Shown piece by piece: positions 36,769-45,570 of a stretch of 64,000 nucleotides of DNA. The notes beneath the pieces were generated by a model. It was not told where the DNA came from. It saw nothing but the letters and a program-made list of their open reading frames with translations, and ran no database searches. The DNA comes from Pseudomonadota bacterium. Lineage in GTDB: Bacteria; Pseudomonadota; Gammaproteobacteria; Burkholderiales; Burkholderiaceae_C. Numbering within the stretch: the first letter of the stretch is position 1; the number at the start of each line of letters is the position of its first letter. The stretch covers positions 62,001-126,000 of the forward strand of contig JAIUPH010000013.1 of assembly GCA_020161065.1 (NCBI GenBank), written 5' to 3'. The position numbers were made by a program, and so were the translations under genes.

Positions 36769-37560
36769 TCAGCGCGTCGCGCTGGACGCGGCGGAAGCGG
36801 CGGAAGCGGCGGAAGCGGCCGAAGCGGCCGCAGCCGCCGCCTGCAGCAGCGGTGCGCGCAAGCGCCGTTCGAAGTCGGCGGCGGGCACCATCTGGATCAG
36901 CGTGCGGCCGCTGTCCTCGTCCTGCGCGATCGCCAGGCCGAGCGCCGGGTACAGCCAGTGGCGCGTGGCGCCCTCGCCGGGCAGCGTCTCGGCCGGCGCG
37001 CCGAAGCGGCTGCGCAAGGTGTCGGCATCGAGCCGGCGCGAAGGCACGAAGCTCAGGCCCGTGACGGCGCCGCGCAGCGCCGTCGCCAGATCCTCGCCGC
37101 GCAAGTGCCAGCGCTGCGCGCCGCCCTCGAAGGTCTCGCGCTTGGCCGAGCGCGCCTGCCATTGCTGCAGCGTCGCGGCCGGCACGTCGGCGGCCAGCAC
37201 CAGGCGGCCGGTGATGCCGCCGCCGGTCCAGCGGTCGGTGAAGGCCTCCAGCGCCGCCGGGCGGCCGGGCGCGGCGATCACGCCGAGTTGCAGGTCGTCG
37301 CGCCAGAGCGCCAGCGCATCGGCCAGCGTCGAGCCCGGCAGCCGCAGGCCGAAGGCGCGCACGCCGCCAGCGTCGTCGCGCGTGATCTCCCACGGCGCGG
37401 GCAGTTCGGCCGCGCGGCCGGCGGCCGTTGATTGGGACGGTGATGGTGATGACGATGGCGGCGGCGGCTGCAGCATGCGCCAGCCCACCGGCACGAAGGC
37501 CGCCACCAGCACCGCCAGGCCGGCCAGCAGGGACCAGGTGAATGCGCTGCGGGTTTTCAT
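36769..37560 (-). CDS. Hypothetical membrane-anchored protein with Ala/Ser tail
   Basis: This 263-residue protein has an N-terminal hydrophobic anchor (FTWSLLAGLAVLVAAFVPVGW), a Pro/Ser-rich linker, then a periplasmic-looking domain of about 170 residues (WEITRDDAGGVRAFGLRLPG at its start). I recognise no named family; similar proteins of this layout are typically annotated as conserved hypotheticals in Burkholderiales. The C terminus is a run of Ala-Ala-Ser repeats encoded by a 9-base microsatellite. It converges with the pseudouridine synthase gene (16 bases between stops) and is divergent from the SDR gene. Confidence 0.65.
   Translation of the reverse strand: MKTRSAFTWSLLAGLAVLVAAFVPVGWRMLQPPPPSSSPSPSQSTAAGRAAELPAPWEITRDDAGGVRAFGLRLPGSTLADALALWRDDLQLGVIAAPGRPAALEAFTDRWTGGGITGRLVLAADVPAATLQQWQARSAKRETFEGGAQRWHLRGEDLATALRGAVTGLSFVPSRRLDADTLRSRFGAPAETLPGEGATRHWLYPALGLAIAQDEDSGRTLIQMVPAADFERRLRAPLLQAAAAAASAASAASAASAASSATR
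36791..36826 (-). repeat. 9-bp tandem repeat in the Ala/Ser tail
   Basis: Three perfect copies and one variant copy of GCGGAAGCG (plus-strand reading) encode the repeated Ala-Ala-Ser tail of the hypothetical membrane protein. Unit length is a multiple of three, so copy-number change would only lengthen or shorten the tail. Confidence 0.85.
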
Positions 37561-37605
37561 TGCGGCCGATGATGCCAGCAGCGCACGCTGGTTATGCTGC
37601 GGCCG

Positions 37606-38346
37606 ATGACGATGCCATTGACCCTCATCACCGGCGCCTCGCGCGGGCTCGGGCGCGCCGTGGCCGAGCAGGCGCTAGCGCAAGGCCACCAGGTGATCGG
37701 CCTGTCGCGCCGGCCGCCGGCCGATCTGTCGTCGCCGCGCTTCCTGCACTGGGCGGTCGAACTGGCCGATGCGCGCGCGGCGGCCGCGCAGCTGGCGGCC
37801 TGGCTGGCCGAGCAAGGGCCAAGGCCCTGGTCCAGCGCGACGCTGATCAACAACGCCGGCGTGGTGTCGCGCCCGGCGCCGCTGGCCGACAGTGATGCCG
37901 ACGACCTGGCCAACGCGATCCGCGTCGGGCTGGAAGCGCCGCTGCTGTTGAGCGCCGCCTTCCTGCACGCCACGCGCGGCTGGCCGCTGCCGCGCAAGCT
38001 GCTGCTGGTGTCGTCGGGGCTGGGCCGGCGGCCGATGGCCGGCAGCGTTTCGTACTGCGCGGCCAAGGCCGGGCTGGACCACCTGGCGCGCGCGCTGGCG
38101 CTGGAAGAGGCGGCGCGACCCGACGGCGCGCGCGTGGTCTCGCTGGCGCCGGGCGTGATCGACACCGACATGCAGCAGCAACTGCGCGGCGCCGACCCGC
38201 AGGCCTTTCCGGAGCGCACGCGCTTCGCCGAGCTGCACGCCGGCGGCCAGCTCGACAGCCCGGCCGCGGCAGCCGCCAAGCTAATGCGTTATCTGGAACG
38301 TGCCGATTTCGGCGGCAACCCGGTCGCCGACGTGCGCGACGCCTGA
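37606..38346 (+). CDS. Short-chain dehydrogenase/reductase (SDR) family protein
   Basis: This 246-residue NAD(P)-dependent oxidoreductase of the classical SDR type has the cofactor motif TGASRGLG at about 8-15, NNAG near residue 83, Ser in VSSGLG and the catalytic YCAAK at about 149-153. The substrate is not evident. ATGs at 37594 and 37612 are alternative starts. It is followed after 20 bases by a crotonase gene in the same direction, so a shared transcript and an acyl-CoA or short-chain alcohol role are possible. Confidence 0.87.
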   Translation: MTMPLTLITGASRGLGRAVAEQALAQGHQVIGLSRRPPADLSSPRFLHWAVELADARAAAAQLAAWLAEQGPRPWSSATLINNAGVVSRPAPLADSDADDLANAIRVGLEAPLLLSAAFLHATRGWPLPRKLLLVSSGLGRRPMAGSVSYCAAKAGLDHLARALALEEAARPDGARVVSLAPGVIDTDMQQQLRGADPQAFPERTRFAELHAGGQLDSPAAAAAKLMRYLERADFGGNPVADVRDA

Positions 38347-38366
38347 ACCTCAACCGGAGCCCCCTC

Positions 38367-39149
38367 ATGACCGAAGACCTCGTCCTCGTCGACCGCGACA
38401 CGCCCGGCCTGGCGGTGCTGACGCTCAACCGCTCGCAGGCGATGAACGCGCTGTCGGGCGCGCTGATGGCGGCGCTGACGGCGCAGATCGACGCGCTGGC
38501 CGCCGACCCCGCCGTGCGCGTGCTGCTGCTCACCGGCGCCGGCAAGGCGTTCTGCGCCGGGCTCGACCTGAAGGAACTCGGCTCGGGCAGCCGCCGCCTG
38601 GGCGGCGGCGAGCACGGCGTGACCGATCACGATCCGGTGGCCGCGCTGGACCGCTTCGGCGGCCCGGTGATCGGCGCCATCAACGGCGCGGCCGTCACCG
38701 GCGGCTTCGAGCTGGCGCTGGCCTGCGACGTGCTGCTGGCCAGCCCCAACGCGCGCTTCGCCGACACGCATGCGCGCATCGGCATCGCGCCGGGCTGGGG
38801 GCTGTCGCAGAAGCTCAGCCGCGCCATCGGGCCCTACCGCGCGCGCGAGGTCTCGTTCACCGGCAACTGGGTCAGCGCCGAACAGGCCGCGGCCTGGGGC
38901 TTCGTCAACCGCGTGGTGCCGGCCGAGCGGCTGCTGGCCGAGGCGCGCGCGCTGGCCGCCGACATGCTGGGCACGGTGCCGGCGATGCTGCTACGCTACA
39001 AGGCGGTGATCCGCGACGGCTATGCCCTGCCCTTCGGCGAAGCGATGGCGCTGGAGCGCACGCGCGGCCGCGAGCACAACGCGAGCGTGGCCGCCGACGC
39101 GGTGGAGTCGCGCCGCGAGGCGGTGCGCGCGCGCAACCGCGGCGAATAG
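38367..39149 (+). CDS. Enoyl-CoA hydratase/isomerase (crotonase) family protein
   Basis: This 260-residue crotonase-fold protein has the N-terminal strand GLAVLTLNRSQAMNALSG, the oxyanion-hole segment GAGKAFCAGLDLKEL (about 60-74) and INGAAVTGGFELALACD (about 109-125). Glu in the GGFELALACD motif is present. It should act on a CoA thioester, for example hydration of an enoyl-CoA. The exact pathway is unclear, but the SDR gene in front and the acyl-CoA ligase in the wider region fit fatty or aromatic acid breakdown. Confidence 0.88.
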   Translation: MTEDLVLVDRDTPGLAVLTLNRSQAMNALSGALMAALTAQIDALAADPAVRVLLLTGAGKAFCAGLDLKELGSGSRRLGGGEHGVTDHDPVAALDRFGGPVIGAINGAAVTGGFELALACDVLLASPNARFADTHARIGIAPGWGLSQKLSRAIGPYRAREVSFTGNWVSAEQAAAWGFVNRVVPAERLLAEARALAADMLGTVPAMLLRYKAVIRDGYALPFGEAMALERTRGREHNASVAADAVESRREAVRARNRGE

Positions 39150-39154
39150 ACCGC

Positions 39155-39213
39155 GACCGAGCGCCAACCGAGCCGCGACCGAGCCGCGCAGGTGCCGCGC
39201 AGGTGCCGCGCCG
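39155..39213. repeat. Short imperfect tandem repeats between convergent genes
   Basis: GCGACCGAGC/GCCAACCGAGCC-type units and two copies of CAGGTGCCGCG fill the 75-base gap between the crotonase and phosphofructokinase stops. No T-tailed terminator hairpin is evident. Confidence 0.5.
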
Positions 39214-39224
39214 GCGTGGCGCCC

Positions 39225-40286
39225 TCAGGTCCCCAGCATCACGCCGATGCCGCGCGCCGCGTCGATCAGCGCATGGTCGGGCGGCACGTTGCGCGTGCGG
39301 CCGGCCACCTCGTCCAGCGGCACGCTGGCGATGGCATCGCCCTGCAGCGTGACCATGCGGCCGAAGCGCCCGCCGCGCACCAGTTGCGCCGCGTGGTAGC
39401 CGAAGCGCGTGGCCAGCACGCGGTCGAACGGCGTCGGCGAGCCGCCGCGCTGCACGTGGCCCAGCAAGGTGTTGCGCACTTCACTGGTCAGCCGCGCCGC
39501 CAGCAACTGCTGCAACTGCTGGCCCACGCCGCCCAGGCGCAGCGGGTCGGGGCTGTCGGCGACGACTTCGCGCACCGTCAGCGCGCCGTCCTGCAGCCGC
39601 GCGCCTTCGGCGATGCAGATCAGCGTGTGGCCGGCCGTGCGCTCGCGCCGGCGGCAATGCTCGGCCACGGCTTCCACGTCGACCGGCAGCTCGGGCAGCA
39701 GGATCACGTCGGCGGCGCCGGCCATGCCGCCTTCCAGCGCAATCCAGCCGGCGTAGCGGCCCATGGTCTCGGTGATCATCACGCGGCCGTGGCTGCGCGC
39801 CGTGGTCTCCAGGCGGTCCAGCGCCTCGGCCACCACCGCCACCGCGCTGTCGAAGCCGAAGCTGCGGTCGGTGTGCCAGAGGTCGTTGTCGATGGTCTTG
39901 GGCACGCCCACCACCGGCAGCCCGAGTGCGCTGAAACGTTGGGCGATGGCCATCGTGCCGTCGCCGCCGATGGCCACCAGCGCATCCAGCCCCAAGTGGC
40001 CGACGTAGGCCAGCGCGTCGCCCGAGCAGTCGGCGCCCTGGGCGCCGAAGTAGTGGAAGGGGTCGCAGCGGTTGTGCGTGCCGAGCACGGTGCCGCCCTG
40101 CGCCAGCAGGCCTTGCACCGCGTTCGCGTCCAGCGGCCGCGCCTGGCGCGTCAGCAGGCCGAGAAAGCCGCGCTCGATGCCGGTGACGCGCGCACCGGCC
40201 TCGTTGGCCAGCGCCAGCGTCACGGCGCGGATGACGGCGTTGAGGCCGGGGCAGTCGCCGCCGCCGGTGAGGATGCCGACGTGCAT
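39225..40286 (-). CDS. pfkA: 6-phosphofructokinase
   Basis: This 353-residue glycolytic enzyme phosphorylates fructose 6-phosphate. It has the nucleotide-binding start MHVGILTGGGDCPGLNAVIR, GGDGT at 107-111, the catalytic loop PKTIDND (129-135) and MGRYAGWIALEGG for substrate binding. In this family Gly after GGD favours ATP, while Lys in PKTIDND is usual in PPi-dependent enzymes. The combination is also found in actinobacterial ATP enzymes, so the phosphoryl donor is probably ATP but not certain. The start at 40286 was chosen because the N terminus is then exactly the family motif. Confidence 0.92.
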   Translation of the reverse strand: MHVGILTGGGDCPGLNAVIRAVTLALANEAGARVTGIERGFLGLLTRQARPLDANAVQGLLAQGGTVLGTHNRCDPFHYFGAQGADCSGDALAYVGHLGLDALVAIGGDGTMAIAQRFSALGLPVVGVPKTIDNDLWHTDRSFGFDSAVAVVAEALDRLETTARSHGRVMITETMGRYAGWIALEGGMAGAADVILLPELPVDVEAVAEHCRRRERTAGHTLICIAEGARLQDGALTVREVVADSPDPLRLGGVGQQLQQLLAARLTSEVRNTLLGHVQRGGSPTPFDRVLATRFGYHAAQLVRGGRFGRMVTLQGDAIASVPLDEVAGRTRNVPPDHALIDAARGIGVMLGT

Positions 40287-40303
40287 CGCAGCAGGCCTTG
40301 GCG

Positions 40304-41836
40304 TCAGCCCAGCCAGCGGCTGAGGTCGGCCTTCAGCTTGCCGAGGTCGGCGCTGCGCGTGTACATCATGTGGCCGGCGTCGTAGTAGTGGTGCTCGATG
40401 CGCGCGGCCACGTCGGGCGGCACGTCGAGGTGGGCCAGCGACCAGTCGCTGGCGCTGTACGGCGTGCCCAGGTCGTAGCGGCCGCTGGCCACCAGCACCC
40501 GCAGGTGCGGGTTGCGGCGCAGCGCGCGCGCCAGGTCGGGCGTGGTGCAGGCAAAGCCGTTGCCGTTGGCGTCGCCGCGGTTCCAGTTCCAGGCCTTGTG
40601 CGCCCCGAGGTTGAAGGCCTCGTAGCGCGTTTCGAGGTTGACGCCCAGCGCCTGGCTGAAGTAGCCCAGCGCGCTCGCGGTATAGGCCGGCGCGATGCTC
40701 TCGATGCCGGGGTCGAACTCCCATTCGTGGCTGCGCACCGCCGCCATCGGGCCGGTGACGCGGGCGTCCAGCCGGCCCATCAGTCGGCCCTGCGCGCGCA
40801 TGGCCTCGGTGAAGTAGACGTGGTCGCTGATGCGCAGGTTCTTGGCTTCGACCAGCGCGCGCGGCAGCCCGGTCAGCTCGGCGACGCGCGCGGCGATGCG
40901 CTCGCGCTTCGCGCCGTCGAGCCGGTGGCCGGCGTGCAGCGCGGCCAGGTAGTCGTCGGCGACGAAGGCCTCGGCGGCGGCGCGCGCCGCCTCGGGCGAC
41001 GCCGCCAACGGCCCCTGCAGCAGGCCGTGGTACTGCGAGACGTTGGCGAAGGCCGGCAGGAACAGCGCATAAGGCAGCTCGTTGGCGGGCGTGAAGTCCA
41101 GCGCCTGCAGGTCCATCGCGCAGCTGATCAGCACCAGGCCGCTCAAGGCGACGCCGGCGGTCTGCAGGCTGTCGGCCAGCGCGGCAGCGCGCGTGGTGCC
41201 GTAGCTTTCGCCGGCCAGCACCACCGGCGAGGCCCAGCGCTGGTGGCGCGTCAGCCACACGCGTATCACCTCGCCCAGTGCTTCCACGTCGCCGTCGACG
41301 CCGAGCATGCGCTTGCGCGCGGCCTCGCTGGCGCAGACCGACCAGCCGGTGTGCGGCGGGTCGATGAACACCAGGTCGAAATGGTCGAACCAGGTCTGCG
41401 GGTTGTCGACCAGCGCATACGGCGCGCGCGCCGCGCCGCCGTCGTCGGGCACCAGCACGCGCTTGGGGCCGAGGGCGCCCAGGTGCAGCCACAGCGAGGC
41501 CGAGCCGGGCCCGCCGTTGAAGGCAAAGCACACCGGCCGGTCGGCCGCGCGCACGCCCTGGCGCTTGTAGCTGGTGACCATCACGGCGGCCTGCGGCTCG
41601 GCGAGCACGCCGTCGAAGCCCTGCGCCATCACCGGCAGGAACTCCACCCGCGCTTCGTAGCGCAGCGGGCCGCGGCCGGCGGTGGCGGTGACCGAGCCGT
41701 CGCTGACGGCCGGCGGCCGCAGCAGCAGCCGCTCGACCGTCTGGCGCAGCTTCTTGTCGGCTTCGCGTTCGCCCTCGCGGCCGGCGCCTGGGGCGGCGTC
41801 GCCGGCAACGGTGGGCTTGGTTTGCTCGTCAGCCAT
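40304..41836 (-). CDS. Serine carboxypeptidase, peptidase family S10
   Basis: This 510-residue alpha/beta hydrolase is related to plant and yeast serine carboxypeptidases. The catalytic serine is in AGESYGTTR (Ser211), the aspartate in SGRYDLGTP and the histidine in YDAGHMMY near the C terminus. FNGGPGSASLWLHLG, the oxyanion and substrate-carboxylate loop, is at about 107-121. There is no signal peptide, only a hydrophilic Lys/Glu/Arg-rich N terminus, so it appears cytoplasmic, which is common for bacterial S10 members. It is 17 bases upstream of pfkA. Confidence 0.9.
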   Translation of the reverse strand: MADEQTKPTVAGDAAPGAGREGEREADKKLRQTVERLLLRPPAVSDGSVTATAGRGPLRYEARVEFLPVMAQGFDGVLAEPQAAVMVTSYKRQGVRAADRPVCFAFNGGPGSASLWLHLGALGPKRVLVPDDGGAARAPYALVDNPQTWFDHFDLVFIDPPHTGWSVCASEAARKRMLGVDGDVEALGEVIRVWLTRHQRWASPVVLAGESYGTTRAAALADSLQTAGVALSGLVLISCAMDLQALDFTPANELPYALFLPAFANVSQYHGLLQGPLAASPEAARAAAEAFVADDYLAALHAGHRLDGAKRERIAARVAELTGLPRALVEAKNLRISDHVYFTEAMRAQGRLMGRLDARVTGPMAAVRSHEWEFDPGIESIAPAYTASALGYFSQALGVNLETRYEAFNLGAHKAWNWNRGDANGNGFACTTPDLARALRRNPHLRVLVASGRYDLGTPYSASDWSLAHLDVPPDVAARIEHHYYDAGHMMYTRSADLGKLKADLSRWLG

Positions 41837-41902
41837 CAGGCACTCCCTTGTTTCATGATGCGGTCGCGTGATGTGGTCAGGTGGTGCGGTCAGGCCGTGC
41901 GC

Positions 41903-42907
41903 TCAGGCCTGCAGCAGCCCGGCATAGGCCGCCAGGTCGACGTTGCCGCCGCTCAGGATCACGCCCACGCGCTTGCCGCGCAGCTCGATCGCGCCTTCCA
42001 GCAGCGCGGCGGCGGCCAGGCAGCCGGTGGGCTCGACCACCATCTTCATGCGCTCGGCGAAGAAGCGCATCGTGCGCACGAGCTGCGCGTCGGTCACCGT
42101 CAGCACGCCGCTGACCAGGCGGCGGATGACGGCAAAGGTCAGCGTGCCGCAGTGCTGGGTCTGCGCGCCGTCGGCGATGGTCTTGGGCGTGTCGATGTGG
42201 ACGATCTCGCCCTTGGCCAGGCTTTGCTGCACGTCGTTGCCGGCCGCCGGCTCGACGCCCCAGACCTCGATGCCGGGCGAACGCGCCGTGGCCGCCACCG
42301 CGCAGCCGCTGATCAACCCGCCGCCGCCCACGCAGACGAGCAGCGCGTCGAGCGGGCCGACGTCCTCGATCAACTCCAGCGCCGCGGTGCCCTGCCCGGC
42401 CATCACGTCGGCGTGGTCGTAGGGCGGGATCAGCGTCATGCCGCGCTCGGCGGCGATGCGGCGGCCGATGGCCTCGCGGTCTTGCGTGTAGCGGTCGTAG
42501 AGGATGACCTCGCTGCCCGGCTGCTCGCGCTGGTAGCCGCGCGTGGCGGCCAGCTTGGACGCCGGCGCGTCCTGCGGCATCACGATCACCGAGGGCATGG
42601 CGAGCAGCCGCGCCGACAGCGCGATGGCCTGCGCATGGTTGCCCGACGAGAAGGCGATGACGCCGGCGCGGCGCTGCTCCGCGCTGAAGCGCGCCAGCGC
42701 GTTGTAGGCGCCGCGGAACTTGAAGGCGCCCATGCGCTGGAAGTTCTCGCACTTGAAGAAGACGCTGGCGCCGCAAGCTTCGTCCACGGTGCGCGAGGTG
42801 CGCGCCGGCGTGCGGTGCGCCACGCCGCGCAGGCGGCCGGCGGCGGCGGCCACGTCGGCGAACTGGATCGGCAGGCTGGGCGCGCTGGAAAGCGGATCGG
42901 CGTTCAT
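41903..42907 (-). CDS. Threonine/serine dehydratase (PLP fold type II)
   Basis: This 334-residue PLP enzyme has the Schiff-base lysine in AFKFRGAYNA (Lys63), SSGNHAQAIA (about 86-95) and the phosphate-cup CVGGGGLISG. It lacks the C-terminal ACT-like domain of biosynthetic IlvA, so it resembles catabolic threonine dehydratase or a serine/hydroxyaspartate dehydratase of similar length. It would convert threonine to 2-oxobutyrate and ammonia. Its start overlaps by 4 bases the stop of an isoleucine-hydroxylase-like dioxygenase gene, which suggests a joint role in branched amino acid metabolism. Confidence 0.88.
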   Translation of the reverse strand: MNADPLSSAPSLPIQFADVAAAAGRLRGVAHRTPARTSRTVDEACGASVFFKCENFQRMGAFKFRGAYNALARFSAEQRRAGVIAFSSGNHAQAIALSARLLAMPSVIVMPQDAPASKLAATRGYQREQPGSEVILYDRYTQDREAIGRRIAAERGMTLIPPYDHADVMAGQGTAALELIEDVGPLDALLVCVGGGGLISGCAVAATARSPGIEVWGVEPAAGNDVQQSLAKGEIVHIDTPKTIADGAQTQHCGTLTFAVIRRLVSGVLTVTDAQLVRTMRFFAERMKMVVEPTGCLAAAALLEGAIELRGKRVGVILSGGNVDLAAYAGLLQA

Positions 42908-43668
42908 GCGCCGAGCATAGCCTGCGGGCCCTGGAAGCCGCCGCGCCTGAGGGTCAGCACCAGGGTGTCGCGCCAGGCCGGCGCGTCGCCCTGCAGCGGC
43001 TGGATCGGCGTGCTTTCGTGGATCACGCGGGCGTCGTCGAGCAGCAGCACGCTGAAGGGTTCGGCCAGCGTGAAGCGCACGCCTTGCGGGCCGTCGGCGG
43101 CGAACACGCGCGTCTCGCCGCCTTTCACGCCGTGGCGGTCGACCAGGAATACGGCCACCAGGTCGACGCCGTCGCGGTGCGCGCCCTCGGGCGTGGGGCG
43201 GCCGATGCCGTCGGTGGTGTCGATGCGAAAGACATGGGCCTCGGCGAACCAGCGCGCCGCCGGGTGCAGGCCGCCGGCGATGCGCGCCATGGCCTGCAGC
43301 AGCGCGGTCCAGCGCGGGTCGCTTTGCAAGGCCGGCGGCAGCGGCTCGAACCAGCGCTCGATGCCGCCGTGCAATGCGTTGTATTCCACGGGTTGCCAGT
43401 GCGCGCGGTGCGCGACGGCCTCTACCCGCCCCTCGTCGATGACGAAACAACCATGGCGGCGGCGGCGATAACGGCCGCCGTCGCGCAGGTAGTTGTCGCT
43501 CGGCAGGTCGGCCCAATGGGCTTGCCAGTCCAGCGGTGGACGCTGCCAGCCGATCAGTCCGGCCGCGGTGTCGGCGCTCAGCACGGCAAAGCCGGCCTGC
43601 GTCATTTGCTTGGGCAGCGCTGCGGCCGCCGTCAAGGGTGGAAGGGGTGAACTGTTGGACATGGGCAA
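42904..43668 (-). CDS. 2-oxoglutarate/Fe(II) dioxygenase, isoleucine-hydroxylase-like
   Basis: This 254-residue non-heme iron oxygenase has the HxD...H iron triad in EGAHRDGVDLV (His164, Asp166) and RVIHESTP (His217), and a downstream Arg in APAWRDTLVLTLRR suited to bind 2-oxoglutarate. The layout fits the family that includes L-isoleucine 4-hydroxylase. The substrate is inferred only at family level: a free aliphatic amino acid. It is translationally coupled (ATGA) to the threonine dehydratase gene downstream. A second in-frame ATG two codons on is an alternative start. Confidence 0.8.
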   Translation of the reverse strand: MPMSNSSPLPPLTAAAALPKQMTQAGFAVLSADTAAGLIGWQRPPLDWQAHWADLPSDNYLRDGGRYRRRRHGCFVIDEGRVEAVAHRAHWQPVEYNALHGGIERWFEPLPPALQSDPRWTALLQAMARIAGGLHPAARWFAEAHVFRIDTTDGIGRPTPEGAHRDGVDLVAVFLVDRHGVKGGETRVFAADGPQGVRFTLAEPFSVLLLDDARVIHESTPIQPLQGDAPAWRDTLVLTLRRGGFQGPQAMLGA

Positions 43669-43799
43669 CGCAAGGCAGTCGGTGGCAAGGCCGGGGGCCT
43701 ATTCTGGAGAGATCCCTCGAAAGGGGTGTCCGCGCTGTCAGCTTCGAGCCAAGCTCGGCCGTTAAGGTCAACGTGGAAGATCAGGACAAGCCGCCGCCG

Positions 43800-44015
43800 A
43801 TGAACGCCACCACTCAAAGCGAACGCCAGGGCCTGGAGTTGGTGGACATCATCGACTTCAAGTGGCTGGCGGCCAAGGAAGGCCTGCACGTACACGTGGA
43901 ACGCCTGCAGAAGGATCCGGCCTACGCGCTGGACTGCCTGAGCAAGGCCGCCGCGTCGCCGCGCGAGGCCGTGCGCGCCGCCGCGCAGCGGCTGCGCAGC
44001 CGCCTGGGCATCTGA
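43800..44015 (+). CDS. Small conserved-type hypothetical protein
   Basis: This 71-residue protein is mostly alpha-helical by composition, with the central segment LVDIIDFKWLAAKEGLHVHV and a basic helical end (AVRAAAQRLRSRLG). No membrane segment or signal peptide is seen. It is not a recognisable family. It lies alone between the divergent dioxygenase gene and the convergent acyl-CoA ligase gene (13 bases between stops). GTG at 43773 could be an earlier start. Its ribosome site is weak (AGGAC at longer than usual distance). Confidence 0.6.
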   Translation: MNATTQSERQGLELVDIIDFKWLAAKEGLHVHVERLQKDPAYALDCLSKAAASPREAVRAAAQRLRSRLGI

Positions 44016-44028
44016 AGCGCATGCTTCA

Positions 44029-45552
44029 TCACGCCGGCGGCCAGGGCGCGCCGGCTTCCACCTGCCGCAATTCGGTCTTCAGCACCTTGCCGTAGTTGTT
44101 CTTGGGCAGCGCCGGCACGAAGCGGTAGGCCTTGGGCCGCTTGTAGCGCGCCATCTGCGCCAGGCAGTGCGCATCCAGCGCCGCGGCATCGACGGCCGCC
44201 CCCGCATCGCGGCAGACCACGTAGGCGACGACCGATTCACCCCACTCGGCGTCGGGCCGGCCGATGACGCTGACCTCGGCCACGCCGGGGTGGGTGAGCA
44301 GCACCTCTTCCACCTCGCGCGGGTAGATGTTGTTGCCGCCGCTGATCACCAGATCCTTGCTGCGATCGAGCAGCGTCAGAAAGCCCTCGTCGTCGACGCG
44401 GCCGACGTCGCCGGTCCAAAGCCAGCCGTCGCGCAGCGCCGCGGCGCTGGCTTCGGGCTGCTGCCAGTAGCCGGCCATCACCACCTCGCCGCGCACGCAG
44501 ACCTCGCCCACCTCGCCGGCGGCCAGCGCGCGGCCGTCGGCGGCGCGGATCGACAGTTCCACCATCGGCTGCGCCACGCCCACCGAGGCCATGCGCTCGC
44601 GCCAGCGCGGGTGGCCGCGGTCTTCGATCACCGCCTTCGGCAGCACGGTGATGGTCATCGGGCTTTCGCCCTGGCCGTAGATCTGCGCCAGGTGCGGGCC
44701 GAGGGCGGCACGCGCCGCCTCCAGGTCGGCCAGGTACATTGGCGCGCCGCCGTAGACGATGGTGGCCAGCCCGTCAAGCGGCGGCCGGTGCAGCCGCGCA
44801 TGCTCGGCCAGCCGGCGCACGATGGTCGGCGCGGCAAAGCACGAGGCGTTGCGCCAGTGCGCGGCCAGCGCGAAGCATTCGGCCTCGTCGAAGCCGCGCG
44901 ATGCGGGAAGCACGTTGACGCCGGCGTTCATCACGTAGGCCAGGTGGTACAGCCCGCTGCCGTGCGACAGCGGCGCCGGATGCAGGCAGGCGTCGCCCGG
45001 CGCTACCGGCTGCACGGTGGCGACGTAGGCCATCGCGGCCCAGCGCAGGTTGCGGTGGGTCAGCGTCACGCCCTTGGGGCGGCCGGTGGTGCCGCTGGTG
45101 TAGAAGAGCCAGGCGGCATCGTCCTCGGTGCGCTCGGCCGGCGGTTCGATCGCCGTTGCCGCGGGCGGCTGCGGCTCGCGCCACAGCGCGGTGTCTGCAG
45201 GCAGATGCGGCGCCAGTTCGTCGGCGTGGCGGTCGTCGGCGATGCAGGCGCGCGCCTCGCACTGGCCGAGGATCCAGGCGGCCTCGCGCCCGTGCAGCCG
45301 CGCGTTCATCGGCACCGCGACGGCGCCCAGCCACCACAGGCCCCACAGCGCCACCAGGTACTCGGGCCCGTTGTCCATGAACAGGCCCACGCGGTCGCCG
45401 GCGCCGATGCCTTGGACGCGCGCCCACTGCGCAAAGCCGCCGGCGGCGCGCGCCAGGCCGGCGTGGTCGTGCACGACCTGCGTGCCCAGCGCGACGGCGG
45501 GGCGCGGGCCGTGCGCCAGCGCGTTGCGATACAGCCAGAGGGCGAGGTTCAT
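44029..45552 (-). CDS. AMP-dependent acyl-CoA synthetase/ligase
   Basis: This 507-residue adenylate-forming enzyme activates a carboxylic acid with ATP and joins it to CoA. It has the P-loop YTSGTTGRPKGVTLTH (about 151-166), QIYGQGESPM (about 290), GWLWTGDVGRVDDEGFLTLL and RSKDLVISGGNNIYPREVEE, and the catalytic Lys in LPKNNYGKVLK near the C terminus. It is closest to the medium/long-chain fatty acid or aromatic acid ligases; the substrate cannot be fixed. It follows hrpA by 18 bases in the same direction. Confidence 0.9.
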   Translation of the reverse strand: MNLALWLYRNALAHGPRPAVALGTQVVHDHAGLARAAGGFAQWARVQGIGAGDRVGLFMDNGPEYLVALWGLWWLGAVAVPMNARLHGREAAWILGQCEARACIADDRHADELAPHLPADTALWREPQPPAATAIEPPAERTEDDAAWLFYTSGTTGRPKGVTLTHRNLRWAAMAYVATVQPVAPGDACLHPAPLSHGSGLYHLAYVMNAGVNVLPASRGFDEAECFALAAHWRNASCFAAPTIVRRLAEHARLHRPPLDGLATIVYGGAPMYLADLEAARAALGPHLAQIYGQGESPMTITVLPKAVIEDRGHPRWRERMASVGVAQPMVELSIRAADGRALAAGEVGEVCVRGEVVMAGYWQQPEASAAALRDGWLWTGDVGRVDDEGFLTLLDRSKDLVISGGNNIYPREVEEVLLTHPGVAEVSVIGRPDAEWGESVVAYVVCRDAGAAVDAAALDAHCLAQMARYKRPKAYRFVPALPKNNYGKVLKTELRQVEAGAPWPPA

Positions 45553-45570
45553 CGGCGTCGGTCCTTTCGC

